Below are positions 52,225 to 61,609 of a stretch of 64,000 nt of DNA, piece by piece. Within the stretch, counting starts at the first letter, position 1, and each line of letters begins with the position of its first letter. The notes under the pieces are model-generated. The model saw only the letters and a list, made by a program, of their open reading frames with translations, made no database searches and had not been told where the DNA came from. Origin of the DNA: Anabaenopsis elenkinii CCIBt3563 (GTDB lineage: Bacteria; Cyanobacteriota; Cyanobacteriia; Cyanobacteriales; Nostocaceae); assembly GCF_015245355.1 (NCBI RefSeq), contig NZ_CP063311.1:4321159-4385158 (forward strand). Reading direction: 5' to 3'. Position numbers and translations under genes: made by a program.

Positions 52225-53310
52225 ATGAAAAAGCTTATTGTTTACATTGCCGAAGTTATTTTAAGCGAAGAGTCTGGCATGGGTCGAGTTGCTTGGCATT
52301 GGAAAAATGAATTTGAAAGCAGAGGCTACGAATTTCTGCATATCGGTCCATCTGAAACAGGCCGATTTGCTCATAAAGCATTCTTCCCTTATGCAGCTCG
52401 GCGCTTTTATAAAAAACTGGCTAGAGAAGCGTCTGTTTTTATAGTTCATGAACCCGCTTCTGGATTCTTCCTATCATTTAATATTCCTGTTGTAGTAGTT
52501 AGCCACGGGCTAGAGCGAAGATCTTGGGAATTGGAGTTGCAAGACAAATATGGAAGCTCTCAAAAATTAAAATTGCGGACAAAGTTACTTTTTCCCTTAT
52601 GGCGGTTGCATTATTGTGATTTAGGTTTAAGAAAAGGAAATCTTTTACTTCTTCTAAATCAAGAAGATTGTGAATTTACTAAGCAATATTATCACAGGAA
52701 TTCCCAAGATATATTTTTATACAAGAATGGAATTTATCCCTATCATGTCAATGAAACACCACAGATTAACAATCCATTGACTATTCTTTTTATGGGTTCT
52801 TGGATTGAGCGCAAAGGAATTAAAACCTTGGTTGATGCTGCTCAAATTTTGCATAAAAAAGGCTTAACTTTTCATTGGTTGCTTGCAGGTACAGGTCTTG
52901 ACCATGAGGCTGTTTTAGCTGCCTGGCCAAAGAATTTTCATCCTTATTTGGAAATAATTCCTAAATTTTTGGCCTCTGATGAGCTGAGTCTGTTTATGCG
53001 TTCTCAAATCTTTGTTCTACCTAGCTTTTTTGAAGGACAACCTTTAGTGCTACTACAGGCAATGGCATCTGGACGCTGCTGTATCACTACAAATTGCTGT
53101 GGTCAAAAAGATTTGATTCGTCATGGGGATAATGGGTTACTTTATGAAGGAGGTAATGCAGGGGAGTTAGCTTATCTAATACAACAGTGTGCTAATGATA
53201 GCCAGTTGAGAACCACTCTTGGTAAAAATGCAAAAACTTCAGTCGAAAATCGGTCATGGAAAGAAGTATCTGCTGAAGTAGTAAACCGTGTAGAAGCTCT
53301 AATCCAATAG
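52225..53310 (+). CDS. GT4-family glycosyltransferase
   Basis: The 361-residue GT-B enzyme begins LIVYIAEVILSEESGMGRVAW. It has the donor-site segments ILFMGSWIERKGIKTLVDAA near 188 and LPSFFEGQPLVLLQAMASGR (E-x7-Q variant of the acidic pair) near 268. A 190-nt gap separates it from the acyltransferase-GAF gene. The substrate is not known. Confidence 0.87.
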   Translation: MKKLIVYIAEVILSEESGMGRVAWHWKNEFESRGYEFLHIGPSETGRFAHKAFFPYAARRFYKKLAREASVFIVHEPASGFFLSFNIPVVVVSHGLERRSWELELQDKYGSSQKLKLRTKLLFPLWRLHYCDLGLRKGNLLLLLNQEDCEFTKQYYHRNSQDIFLYKNGIYPYHVNETPQINNPLTILFMGSWIERKGIKTLVDAAQILHKKGLTFHWLLAGTGLDHEAVLAAWPKNFHPYLEIIPKFLASDELSLFMRSQIFVLPSFFEGQPLVLLQAMASGRCCITTNCCGQKDLIRHGDNGLLYEGGNAGELAYLIQQCANDSQLRTTLGKNAKTSVENRSWKEVSAEVVNRVEALIQ

Positions 53311-53334
53311 AAAATTTGTGGAAATTTACTTACT

Positions 53335-54318
53335 ATGATTAAATTACTTACTATCGCAATACCTACATTTAATCGTGCTACATTGCTTGATAAACAGCTA
53401 GCATGGCTCCATGAAGAAATCAAAGGTTGTGAATCTGAGTGCGAAATTTTAATTTCTGATAATTGCTCAACTGATCATACTCAAGATATTATCAAAAAAT
53501 GGCAACCAAGTTTTAGTTTAACTACATTTAAATCCCATAGGAATATAGAAAATATCGGATTAATGGCAAATGTTATTCATTGTCTAAAATCAAGTAGCAC
53601 CAAATATGTATGGACAATTAGCGATGATGATCAATTTGCTAACCAAGTACTCACTTACCTTATTAGTAAACTTAAAAAATATGAAGATTTATCATTATTA
53701 TTCCTTAACTTTTCTGGTCGTAATAAAATTACTGGAGAGGCTGTTCATCCACCTACAATTATTGGTAACCGTTGGTTTGATATCGAGACTGAAGATGCTT
53801 GTACTAATGGCAAGGCGATATTTGAATATTGTTTTTCCAAAAGTATTGGTGCAGTTAGTCTTTTAAGTGCTACAGTATATCGTAGTGAATTAGCACAAAA
53901 ATCTTTAGAATTTTGGCAAGATGCTGCAAGTAATTGGTTATCTTTAGCTTACATAGCCGGGTTTTGTGCAGCTAATGGCAGTGTAATTGTTACTAAAGAT
54001 ATTTATTTAGAATGCACTGTTGGTGTGAGCTATTGGCAGAAAGATCCAACCTCTGCACTGTTATCCCAGTTTAAGCATATCCCAGAAATGATTTTAAAAT
54101 TAGAAGAAAGTGGATACTCGAAAGAATTTTGTAGGAGTATGATTTTACATAAAGCTAGAGAAGTTAACTTAAAAGTTTTATTAGGTGCTTTGAGAAGATG
54201 GCCTGTTTTGACTAGCGGCATATTGATTTATTTTTTCAATTTAATTACCTTATCTACTTTTTATTTGATAACTTCTGAAATAAAAAGATGGGAAATTCAA
54301 TTTAAACATAATTATTGA
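53335..54318 (+). CDS. GT2-family glycosyltransferase
   Basis: The 327-residue enzyme has a GT-A fold at the N-terminus: TIAIPTFNRATLLDKQL near 6, ISDNCSTDHTQDII near 44, and TISDDDQF near 94 with the metal-binding acidic motif. The C-terminal 80 residues contain a hydrophobic stretch (SGILIYFFNLITLSTFYLI) that may associate with the membrane. It starts 24 nt after the previous glycosyltransferase gene. Confidence 0.88.
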   Translation: MIKLLTIAIPTFNRATLLDKQLAWLHEEIKGCESECEILISDNCSTDHTQDIIKKWQPSFSLTTFKSHRNIENIGLMANVIHCLKSSSTKYVWTISDDDQFANQVLTYLISKLKKYEDLSLLFLNFSGRNKITGEAVHPPTIIGNRWFDIETEDACTNGKAIFEYCFSKSIGAVSLLSATVYRSELAQKSLEFWQDAASNWLSLAYIAGFCAANGSVIVTKDIYLECTVGVSYWQKDPTSALLSQFKHIPEMILKLEESGYSKEFCRSMILHKAREVNLKVLLGALRRWPVLTSGILIYFFNLITLSTFYLITSEIKRWEIQFKHNY

Positions 54319-54368
54319 AACATATTTGCTAATAAGATAGATGAATTAATTAATGTGGTAAAAAGCTT

Positions 54369-54635
54369 GTGTATCCGAATATTTTTACACAAAAGTGGAA
54401 TCAACAGATTGAATTAGTAGGTTCTGATATTTGGCAAGCAATAAAACAGCAGAAAATAAATTTCGCTACGATCACAGCCCTCACACCCAGTTATAGTCCG
54501 AATATATTAGCAACCCCAGTATTAATTAGGAATACCCAAGTTAAATTAAACATTTTCTTGTCACATCCGCAGGGGTATTACATCTATCTTGGCGGTTACT
54601 TGCTTTTAAATCAGCAATTGCTGGGGCAAAATTAA
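54369..54635 (+). CDS. Hypothetical 88-residue protein in the polysaccharide cluster
   Basis: No family is recognised. The frame starts with GTG, has no membrane helix, and contains WQAIKQQKINFATITALTPS. It fits between two glycosyltransferase genes with short gaps (50 and 15 nt), which supports translation, but it could also be the remnant of a longer gene. Confidence 0.45.
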   Translation: MYPNIFTQKWNQQIELVGSDIWQAIKQQKINFATITALTPSYSPNILATPVLIRNTQVKLNIFLSHPQGYYIYLGGYLLLNQQLLGQN

Positions 54636-54650
54636 CAATCGAGGTAATAA

Positions 54651-55859
54651 ATGAAAATTTGTATCGTTACCCATAGCCTACAAAAATGTGATGGTCAGGG
54701 TAGAGTTAATTATGAAGTAGCCCAAGAAGCAATTCGTCGCGGTTATCAATTAACATTATTAGCTAGTCAAGTAGACTTAGAATTACAGGAAAATCACCTA
54801 GTTAAGTGGGTTGATATTTCTGTAAAAGGCTATCCTACAGAATTTCTCCGTAACATTATTTTTGCAACTAAAAGCACAATATGGTTAAAACAACATCGCC
54901 AAGAAGTGGACATAGTAAAAGTCAATGGCGCAATTACTAATCCCCCAGGAGATGTGAACGCAGTACATTTTGTCCATAATTCTTGGTTGAAATTTACCTC
55001 TAATAGAACTCAAAAAAAACCAGGAAATTTCCTATATAACTCTTACCAGTGGCTATACACAACTTTAAACGCACATTGGGAAAAACCAGCTTTTCTCAAA
55101 GCCCAAGTGGTAGTAGCAGTCTCTCAGCAAGTTGCTCAGGATTTAAAAGCCATAGGTGTACCCTCAGAGTCTATCAAAGTAATTTTGAATGGCGTTGATT
55201 TACAAGAGTTTTCCCCAGGAGTCAGCGATCGCCAAAAATGGCAACTACCTGAAAATGTACCCTTAGCATTGTTTGCGGGTGATATCAGACTGACCCGCAA
55301 GAACTTAGATACAGTCTTACAAGCCTTAGTCCAAGTTCCTGAGTTACATCTAGCAGTAGCAGGAAATACTCAAGGAAGCCCCTATCTTCAGTTAGCAGAA
55401 TCATTAGGACTTCGTCAGCGGGTACATTTTTTGGGACAAAGGTCTGATGTACCAGAACTAATGAAAGCTGTGGATTTCTTGGTTTTCCCCTCACGTTATG
55501 AACCCTTTGGGTTAGTAGTTATTGAAGCCATGGCTTCTGGTTTAGCTGTAATTACAGCCAGTTCCACTGGTGCGGCTGATTTAGTAACACCAGAATCGGG
55601 AATAGTCTTGTCAAACTCAGACGATGTAGAAGCTTTAACACAAGCATTACAGTTACTCAGCAGCGATCGCTCATTATGCCAACAAATGGGAAAAGCAGCC
55701 CGTTTAGTTGCAGAACAACACAGTTGGACGAGTATGGCTCAAAGCTATTTAGATTTATTTGAGGAGTTAATGAATCATGAGGAATACGGTTCTCGTCCCC
55801 ACCTATCGCCGTCCTCTAGATCTATCACGTTGTCTTTTGGCGCTGCAAGCACAAACTAA
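54651..55859 (+). CDS. GT4-family glycosyltransferase
   Basis: The 402-residue GT-B enzyme begins MKICIVTHSLQKCDGQGRVN. It has ALFAGDIRLTRKNLDTVLQA near 203 and FPSRYEPFGLVVIEAMASGL with the E-x7-E pair near 280. The last 28 residues are encoded by DNA that also encodes the start of the next gene in another frame. They look like non-homologous extension (SRPHLSPSSRSITLSFGAAS), as if an earlier stop codon was lost. Confidence 0.88.
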   Translation: MKICIVTHSLQKCDGQGRVNYEVAQEAIRRGYQLTLLASQVDLELQENHLVKWVDISVKGYPTEFLRNIIFATKSTIWLKQHRQEVDIVKVNGAITNPPGDVNAVHFVHNSWLKFTSNRTQKKPGNFLYNSYQWLYTTLNAHWEKPAFLKAQVVVAVSQQVAQDLKAIGVPSESIKVILNGVDLQEFSPGVSDRQKWQLPENVPLALFAGDIRLTRKNLDTVLQALVQVPELHLAVAGNTQGSPYLQLAESLGLRQRVHFLGQRSDVPELMKAVDFLVFPSRYEPFGLVVIEAMASGLAVITASSTGAADLVTPESGIVLSNSDDVEALTQALQLLSSDRSLCQQMGKAARLVAEQHSWTSMAQSYLDLFEELMNHEEYGSRPHLSPSSRSITLSFGAASTN

Positions 55860-56703
55860 ACCGGTTGATCAAGTAATTGTGGTAGTTCGGGATACGGATA
55901 CCCAGACTTGGCAATTCCTCGGTGGATTCTATGCCGAAAGGTTACCATTACATATTGTACCTGTGACGGAGCCAGGAGTAGTAGCCGCACTCAACGCCGG
56001 TTTGAAAGTGGTAATAGGAGATATTGTTTCCATCACTGATGATGACGCAGCACCTCATTCTGATTGGTTGGAAAAAATCAACGCTCATTTTATCGCTGAT
56101 CCTACTATTGGCGGTGTCGGTGGTCGGGATTGGGTACACTACGGTGAAAAAATTGAAGACGGTCAACAGCCCATAGTTGGTAAGTTGCAGTGGTTTGGGC
56201 GGGTAATTGGTAACCACCATCTAGGAGTAGGAGCACCTCGGGAAGTTGATGTTCTCAAAGGGGTGAATATGAGTTTTCGTACCCAAGCAATTGGGAAATT
56301 GACATTTGATCAACGAATGCGTGGTACGGGAGCGCAGGTACACTTTGAAATGGCTTTTACTCTGACTTTAAAGCGGGCGGGCTGGAAGATGATTTATGAT
56401 CCCCTGGTGGCTGTAGATCACTATCCAGCCCAACGTTTTGATGAAGACCAACGCCACAAGTTTAATGAAATTGCTTTGATTAATTTAGTTCATAATGAAA
56501 CCTTGGTCTTACTAGAACATTTGCCGCAATCGCGTCATTTTGTATTTTGGCTTTGGGCGTTATTAGTCGGAACAAGAGATAGTTTAGGTTTAATCCAATG
56601 GCTGCGACTTTTACCTAGTCAAGGTAAAATTGCCGGACAAAAGTTATTACTATCCTGGCGGGGACGTTGGTTAGCACATCGACAATTCGTAACCGGTCAT
56701 TAG
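55777..56703 (+). CDS. GT2-family glycosyltransferase
   Basis: The 308-residue enzyme has a GT-A fold: VLVPTYRRPLDLSRCLLALQ near 5, VSITDDDAAPHSDWLEKI near 88 with the metal-binding Asp residues, and GVNMSFRTQAIGK near 165. The start at 55777 lies inside the preceding gene, giving an 83-nt overlap. The start is nevertheless well supported, because the fold begins right at this Met. Confidence 0.88.
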   Translation: MRNTVLVPTYRRPLDLSRCLLALQAQTKPVDQVIVVVRDTDTQTWQFLGGFYAERLPLHIVPVTEPGVVAALNAGLKVVIGDIVSITDDDAAPHSDWLEKINAHFIADPTIGGVGGRDWVHYGEKIEDGQQPIVGKLQWFGRVIGNHHLGVGAPREVDVLKGVNMSFRTQAIGKLTFDQRMRGTGAQVHFEMAFTLTLKRAGWKMIYDPLVAVDHYPAQRFDEDQRHKFNEIALINLVHNETLVLLEHLPQSRHFVFWLWALLVGTRDSLGLIQWLRLLPSQGKIAGQKLLLSWRGRWLAHRQFVTGH

Positions 56704-56715
56704 TTATTGGCGATC

Positions 56716-58158
56716 ATGATTTCCAAACAGATACATTTCAATAGTTTTTCAGAATCACACTTTTTTCCCCAAGAGCGATCGCTACAGGGTTGGCTAGCCA
56801 TTTCCGGCTTTTTGCTACTGAGTGTAGTTTGCTATTTTGCCGGTGCAACGGCTGTGTTGCGCCTAGTTTACCCGGTGATCGCTTTAGCAGTAGCCATATT
56901 TTTATACTTACGTCATCCCATTCTCTATATCGGTTTTACTTGGTGGATATGGTTTCTCACACCCTTAGCCGCCCGTTTAGTTGACTATCGAATTGGCTGG
57001 GACCCCACCCGTCAGATGCTCATAGCACCTTACTTAGTGGTATCTGTGACTATAGCCACTTTTTTAAGGCACTCTCCCCGGGCTTCTACCCAGGGAGCTA
57101 TGCCGTTTGTTTTGGCTTTTATCGGGGTCTTCTATAGTTTTTTAATCGGTTTGGTTCATAATTCACCATTACCCGTAGTCAGGGGTCTTTTAGATTGGCT
57201 AAGTCCCATTCTCTTTGCCTTTCACTTGTTTATGAACTGGCGAGACTATCCCAGCTACCGCCAGAATATTCAACGTATATTCATCTGGGCTGTATTGCTA
57301 TTAAGTATTTATGCTATCTATCAATTTGTAGTCGCACCGGAATGGGATAGATACTGGCTGATAGAATCGAAAATGTATACAAGTTCAGGCAGCCCTGAAC
57401 CTTTTGGTATGAGGGTATGGAGTACTTTACACTCACCTGGACCGTTTGCTTCTGTTATGCAAACAGGACTACTGTTATTATTCACCAGTTCAGGAACCTT
57501 AATTTTACCGGCATCAGCCGTGGGTTATTTGTCATTTCTACTGACACAAGTCCGTAGTAGTTGGTTGGGTTGGTTATTGGGAATAGTGATGATTTTTGGT
57601 TCCGTCAAGGCACATCTTCAAATGCGCTTAATGGCCATGATTTTAATCATCATCATGTGTGTTATACCTTTGACTAATATTGAGCCGATTTCTGATGTCG
57701 TGACAAATCGGTTAGAAACATTTTCTCAGTTAGAAAAAGATACTAGCTTTAATGAAAGATCAGAAAGCTATGAGAGAAATTTAAACTTAGCTCTTTCTAA
57801 TGTTTTAGGTAACGGATTAGGAAATACATGGACACTCAACGAAAAAACTGGTCAATTGGAAGTCTTTGTTATAGATAGTGGTATTCTAGATATGTTTTTT
57901 ACCCTGGGTTGGGTGGGTGCAATACCTTATCTGGCCGGGTTGCTGTTGATAATTTTCACCGTGTTTCAGTATGCTGAAGCCCGGTTTGATACTTTTGTCA
58001 GTACCGCCCGGGCAATTAGTATTACTTTTTGTGTGCAGCTAGTTGGCTATAGTACCATGATTGGTATTTCTGGTATGATTGTGTGGGGATTTTTAGCTAT
58101 GGCCATGGCAGCCCATAAGTACTATCAGCATCAAAATAGTCAATATACTCAATTTTGA
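56716..58158 (+). CDS. O-antigen ligase/polymerase-like membrane protein
   Basis: The 480-residue protein has ten or more predicted membrane helices and a large loop near 215-260 (around SSGSPEPFGMRVWSTLHSPG). It resembles the O-antigen ligase (Wzy/WaaL-like) family, whose members polymerise or ligate lipid-linked saccharides on the outer face of the membrane. The ATG at 56716 is preferred to a TTG at 56707. It is the last gene of the cluster and converges within 6 nt of the methyltransferase gene. Confidence 0.8.
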   Translation: MISKQIHFNSFSESHFFPQERSLQGWLAISGFLLLSVVCYFAGATAVLRLVYPVIALAVAIFLYLRHPILYIGFTWWIWFLTPLAARLVDYRIGWDPTRQMLIAPYLVVSVTIATFLRHSPRASTQGAMPFVLAFIGVFYSFLIGLVHNSPLPVVRGLLDWLSPILFAFHLFMNWRDYPSYRQNIQRIFIWAVLLLSIYAIYQFVVAPEWDRYWLIESKMYTSSGSPEPFGMRVWSTLHSPGPFASVMQTGLLLLFTSSGTLILPASAVGYLSFLLTQVRSSWLGWLLGIVMIFGSVKAHLQMRLMAMILIIIMCVIPLTNIEPISDVVTNRLETFSQLEKDTSFNERSESYERNLNLALSNVLGNGLGNTWTLNEKTGQLEVFVIDSGILDMFFTLGWVGAIPYLAGLLLIIFTVFQYAEARFDTFVSTARAISITFCVQLVGYSTMIGISGMIVWGFLAMAMAAHKYYQHQNSQYTQF

Positions 58159-58164
58159 GTGAGA

Positions 58165-59103
58165 TTATTTCCGCACAGCACGGAACATTCCAAAGCGGCA
58201 CAGACCTGTACCAAATGCCAAGCGCATCAGTAGCAGGGTAGGAACTTCTCGCACAGATTTAATCAAACCAGATACACCAAAACGGACTAATCCCTGGGGA
58301 CGGGCTACTCCTTGCCAAATAGAATCTAACCAAGAAGGAAGTGTTGCTTGTGTCCAGTCTGCTGTCTTCACCTCTCCTTGAACTAATCCTGTCTGTGATA
58401 ACAGTTCACTAAAACCTTCAATGCTGGCAAAAGCAGGATGAGACCACTGGTCTAGTAATTGTTTCATGACAGGTTTTTCCCAAAAATTCAGAGGTTTTTG
58501 GCGTTCGTCCCTTTGATTCCAGTCAGCCACAACTAGCACTCCACCCGGCTTGAGCACCCGCATTAATTCTTTGGCAAAAACGGCTTTATCTGGCATATGC
58601 AGACCGGCTTCAATAGACCAAACTACATCAAAACTAGCATCAGAGAAAGAAAGCGCCATAGCATCATCTACCTGAAATTTCACATCCAGTCCATTGGCCG
58701 TTAACTCCTGGGCACGTTGGACTTGTTGAGAACTGATGGTAATCCCTGTTACCGCAAATCCATAATCTTTTGCTAGAATGCGACTACTACCCCCGATGCC
58801 ACAACCAACATCTAAAACAGTTGTACCGGTAGGTAATTTATCTAAACCACCCCAGCGCACCATTTCATGCACAAAGTCAGATTTAGCCGCAAGAAAATCT
58901 TTTCGTTGTGGTGGTGAGCCATAATGACCTAAGTGGATATGTTCGCCCCAGTAAAATTCTAAAATCCCGTCTTCTGTCCATTGGTCGTAAGAATTAGCTA
59001 CGGAGTCAGATGATTGGTAACGACGAGGGGTGAGTAAATAGAATAAAATCCCGATCGCTAAGACTACAGTGAGCAGTCCCAGGGCGAAAAACAACCAACT
59101 CAT
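58165..59103 (-). CDS. MPBQ/MSBQ methyltransferase
   Basis: The 312-residue enzyme methylates 2-methyl-6-phytyl- and 2-methyl-6-solanyl-benzoquinol in tocopherol and plastoquinone synthesis. It closely resembles Synechocystis Sll0418 along its full length as I remember that sequence. It has an N-terminal membrane anchor (about 3-24), the YQSSDSVANSYDQWTEDGIL segment, SAM motif I VLDVGCGIGGSSRILA near 95, and the conserved C-terminus REVPTLLLMRLAFGTGLCRF. It is unrelated to the adjacent polysaccharide cluster. Confidence 0.92.
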   Translation of the reverse strand: MSWLFFALGLLTVVLAIGILFYLLTPRRYQSSDSVANSYDQWTEDGILEFYWGEHIHLGHYGSPPQRKDFLAAKSDFVHEMVRWGGLDKLPTGTTVLDVGCGIGGSSRILAKDYGFAVTGITISSQQVQRAQELTANGLDVKFQVDDAMALSFSDASFDVVWSIEAGLHMPDKAVFAKELMRVLKPGGVLVVADWNQRDERQKPLNFWEKPVMKQLLDQWSHPAFASIEGFSELLSQTGLVQGEVKTADWTQATLPSWLDSIWQGVARPQGLVRFGVSGLIKSVREVPTLLLMRLAFGTGLCRFGMFRAVRK

Positions 59104-59298
59104 GGAAATCAGTCCTTAACATTTGTTCACAATTTTATCCTATTCTTGGCATAGCTTCAGCGAGGGTAGTTATGGCCAGATCAATATTGGATATTGCTTT
59201 GATGATGTCTTAACAACTCGACTATTCCCCCCGTTCAATGGTAGAACATCCTCTTAACTTGGTAAAATTCAGTTTGCCGAAGCATAGAACACAAAAAC

Positions 59299-60033
59299 AT
59301 GGTAGCTACCCCAACTAATTTAGATATTCCTGCCCTAGAAGCAGAATATAGTCAAAAGACACCCAGGGAAATTCTTAAATTTGCCTTAGAAACTTTTAAC
59401 AATATCTCGATTTCTTTTAGTGGTGCTGAGGATGTTGTCCTCATTGATATCGCATCAAAACTTACTAAAAACTTCCGTGTTTTTACTTTAGATACTGGAC
59501 GGTTACACCCCGAAACATACCAGTTATTGGATCGGGTCAGAGAACATTATGGTATTAAATTAGAAGTCCAATTTCCTGATGCTGGGGAAGTGCAAGCTTT
59601 AGTAGAAGAGAAGGGATTGTTTAGTTTCTATCAAGATGGTCATAAAGAATGCTGTGGGGTTCGCAAGGTCAGACCCCTACGCCGGAAACTCAATACTCTG
59701 GATGCTTGGATTACTGGTCAACGCAAAGACCAAAGCCCTAGTACCCGCAACCATATCCCGGTGATTGAAGTTGATAGTGCTTTTTCGACTCCAGACCATC
59801 AGTTAATTAAGTTTAACCCCTTAGCCAACTGGTCTTCTGCACAGGTGTGGGAATATATCCGCGCTTTAGATGTACCTTACAATAAGTTGCATGAACAGGG
59901 TTTTGTCAGCATTGGCTGTGAACCCTGCACTAGACCTGTGTTACCTAACCAGCATGAACGTGAAGGGCGCTGGTGGTGGGAAGAATCCACTGCTAAGGAA
60001 TGCGGTTTGCACGTTGGTAATTTGCAAAAGTAG
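59299..60033 (+). CDS. cysH: Thioredoxin-dependent (P)APS reductase, [4Fe-4S] type
   Basis: The 244-residue enzyme reduces activated sulfate to sulfite in sulfate assimilation. The PP-loop-like [12 protein letters not shown] is near 39, and the catalytic ECGLH Cys is C235 near the C-terminus. Four further Cys (C118, C119 in KECCG and C207, C210 in GCEPC) form the CC...CxxC pattern that binds a [4Fe-4S] cluster. In this family the cluster is linked to use of APS. PAPS-specific enzymes lack those Cys. The usual name PAPS reductase may therefore be wrong here. Confidence 0.93.
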   Translation: MVATPTNLDIPALEAEYSQKTPREILKFALETFNNISISFSGAEDVVLIDIASKLTKNFRVFTLDTGRLHPETYQLLDRVREHYGIKLEVQFPDAGEVQALVEEKGLFSFYQDGHKECCGVRKVRPLRRKLNTLDAWITGQRKDQSPSTRNHIPVIEVDSAFSTPDHQLIKFNPLANWSSAQVWEYIRALDVPYNKLHEQGFVSIGCEPCTRPVLPNQHEREGRWWWEESTAKECGLHVGNLQK

Positions 60034-60041
60034 TTTAAACT

Positions 60042-60078
60042 GAGCGATGCCTCCGCCGGGAGCGGAGCGCCATCGCTC
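60042..60078. repeat. GC-rich nested palindrome after cysH
   Basis: GAGCGATG (60042-60049) pairs with CATCGCTC (60071-60078), and inside it CTCCGC pairs with GCGGAG. The result is one long hairpin, far more GC-rich than its surroundings, 8 nt after the cysH stop codon. It may work as a terminator. It also looks like the short palindromic repeats common in Nostocales genomes. Confidence 0.6.
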
Positions 60079-60119
60079 TTCTTCACGATTTTTGTGGTAC
60101 TGAGTTTAAATCCCAGAAA

Positions 60120-60440
60120 TCAGCTAGTTGCTTCCACTGGTTTTTGCTGAGAAATATTCCCCGGTATTGGTTCGGTTTTCGTTTCTGGAGATACAGCTGT
60201 GACCTCAATATGGTTGAATAACGTGGTGACAAATGCAAATAGCAAGAATGGTAGGGACAACAAAACTATGAGACCTACAGTTGCTAAAGCATATACAGGA
60301 CGTTTAGCACCCATTAAAGCTAAAGCCGATGCTAAACTGACAGTGATTGTAATTAGCCAAACAATTATTTGACCGTAGATATCACCAAAGGTCAGGGTAC
60401 AGACAAAACGGTATTTTTGGAAATTACTCTTGTCCATCAT
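60120..60440 (-). CDS. Small hypothetical membrane protein
   Basis: The 106-residue protein has two or three predicted helices (GQIIVWLITITVSLASALAL, then VYALATVGLIVLLSLPFLLF) and a polar C-terminal tail rich in Pro, Glu and Thr. No family is recognised. It converges with cysH. Confidence 0.6.
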   Translation of the reverse strand: MMDKSNFQKYRFVCTLTFGDIYGQIIVWLITITVSLASALALMGAKRPVYALATVGLIVLLSLPFLLFAFVTTLFNHIEVTAVSPETKTEPIPGNISQQKPVEATS

Positions 60441-61221
60441 GTTTTATATTTGTTTCACTTCTCTCCTATAGGTTCTACGTTAAAGCTATGTTTGGCTTGC
60501 AGTCAATTTCTCAATATTTTGGCAAATTTTGTAATATCACTTAACAATAGTTATTTTAGTTACGAGGTGTGATGCGTATGAGGAACTTTTTTCTTAACAG
60601 GTACTTAGGGCTAACAATCTCCCCCGCTGGAAGACATTAATAAATTCATCAGAGTGCTTGTGAGGTGAGAATACTTCTAGCTATGGTCAGTCTCAACGGC
60701 ACAATAGATTAGTTTGTACTTATCAAAGGATATGGTGGGGTATTTTCAATAATATCCGAAGACAGTTTTGTAGTGAGGATGACAATTTAGGTGATACCAG
60801 TGGACTAAAATAAATTAAAGTCAAGGAATAACTACAAATCCAGCCTAGCTGGAACCAAGGTTACGCCCTGCTCTTGACTGCCAAAGTAAAATTAGAACTA
60901 CTGAGCAGTTTCTCACGCGTAAATTTAAATTTCATCTAGGGGATCACTATGTTAAAGAGCAAGGACTAATAAGTATAAGTTAAGGGAATACCATTTTTAT
61001 ATTTTCTTTGTTATTTTGTATTTAACGGGACAGTTATTCATGATCCAGTGAGCTAAATATAAAGTGAGTGAACTATTTACCAGGAAAATCTATGCAAATT
61101 ACTCACTTTGTGATTGTCCTCGTTTAATTGATCAACACAAGACAAATCCCGAATATAGATGGCATGGTAATTCCCAATCGGCGAATAGTTTATCAATACA
61201 AGGAAGACCTTGGTCAGAGCT
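60441..61221. other. Intergenic region before the nitrogenase-associated gene
   Basis: About 780 bases are without a supported gene. A 72-codon frame (61064-61282) is present, but it has no domain and overlaps the next gene. The promoter of the gene at 61222 should lie here. Confidence 0.45.
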
Positions 61222-61587
61222 ATGGTTAAGACAAATAATCAGCATATTATCCTACCTGGTTTTATCAAAGCTGTCGAGGTAGAAGCCAGTGATCAACTAA
61301 GTACCAACAATAAATCTCCTCGACGCAAATTCGACTTACTGCAACCATTACGTAAAAGGCTAGACAAGATTGAAATTAAGAATCGTGACTTTGCTCACTT
61401 TATTGCTAAAATGATTCCCGCTCAGTGCCCTTTCGAGCGCGACCTCATGCTATTTGGCCACAAAATAGCCCACATTCCCCCTCTGTGTAAGCTGAATCCA
61501 CTGTATGATGAATTTGTTAGCTTGCGCTTTCGCGCTTTGTGTTATTTAGTAGATGAGTGTGGAGAGGACATTCAATCCTACTGCTAA
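61222..61587 (+). CDS. Mo-dependent nitrogenase C-terminal domain protein
   Basis: The 121-residue protein matches the stand-alone Mo-dependent nitrogenase C-terminal domain family of cyanobacteria. The segment IPAQCPFERDLMLFGHKIAH, then IPPLCKLNPLYDEFVSLRFR and LVDEC, is characteristic. The role is unknown. The name comes from fusion to or proximity with nif genes. It starts at ATG 61222, and an in-frame TTG at 61210 is possible. The cupin gene follows after 22 nt. Confidence 0.82.
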   Translation: MVKTNNQHIILPGFIKAVEVEASDQLSTNNKSPRRKFDLLQPLRKRLDKIEIKNRDFAHFIAKMIPAQCPFERDLMLFGHKIAHIPPLCKLNPLYDEFVSLRFRALCYLVDECGEDIQSYC

Positions 61588-61609
61588 ATCCCAACCGAGA
61601 AAACATAGC

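Noticed and set aside
61064..61282. A 72-codon frame starting with GTG upstream of the nitrogenase-associated gene.
   Set aside because: It overlaps that gene by 61 nt in another frame, has no domain, and its ribosome binding site is poor.
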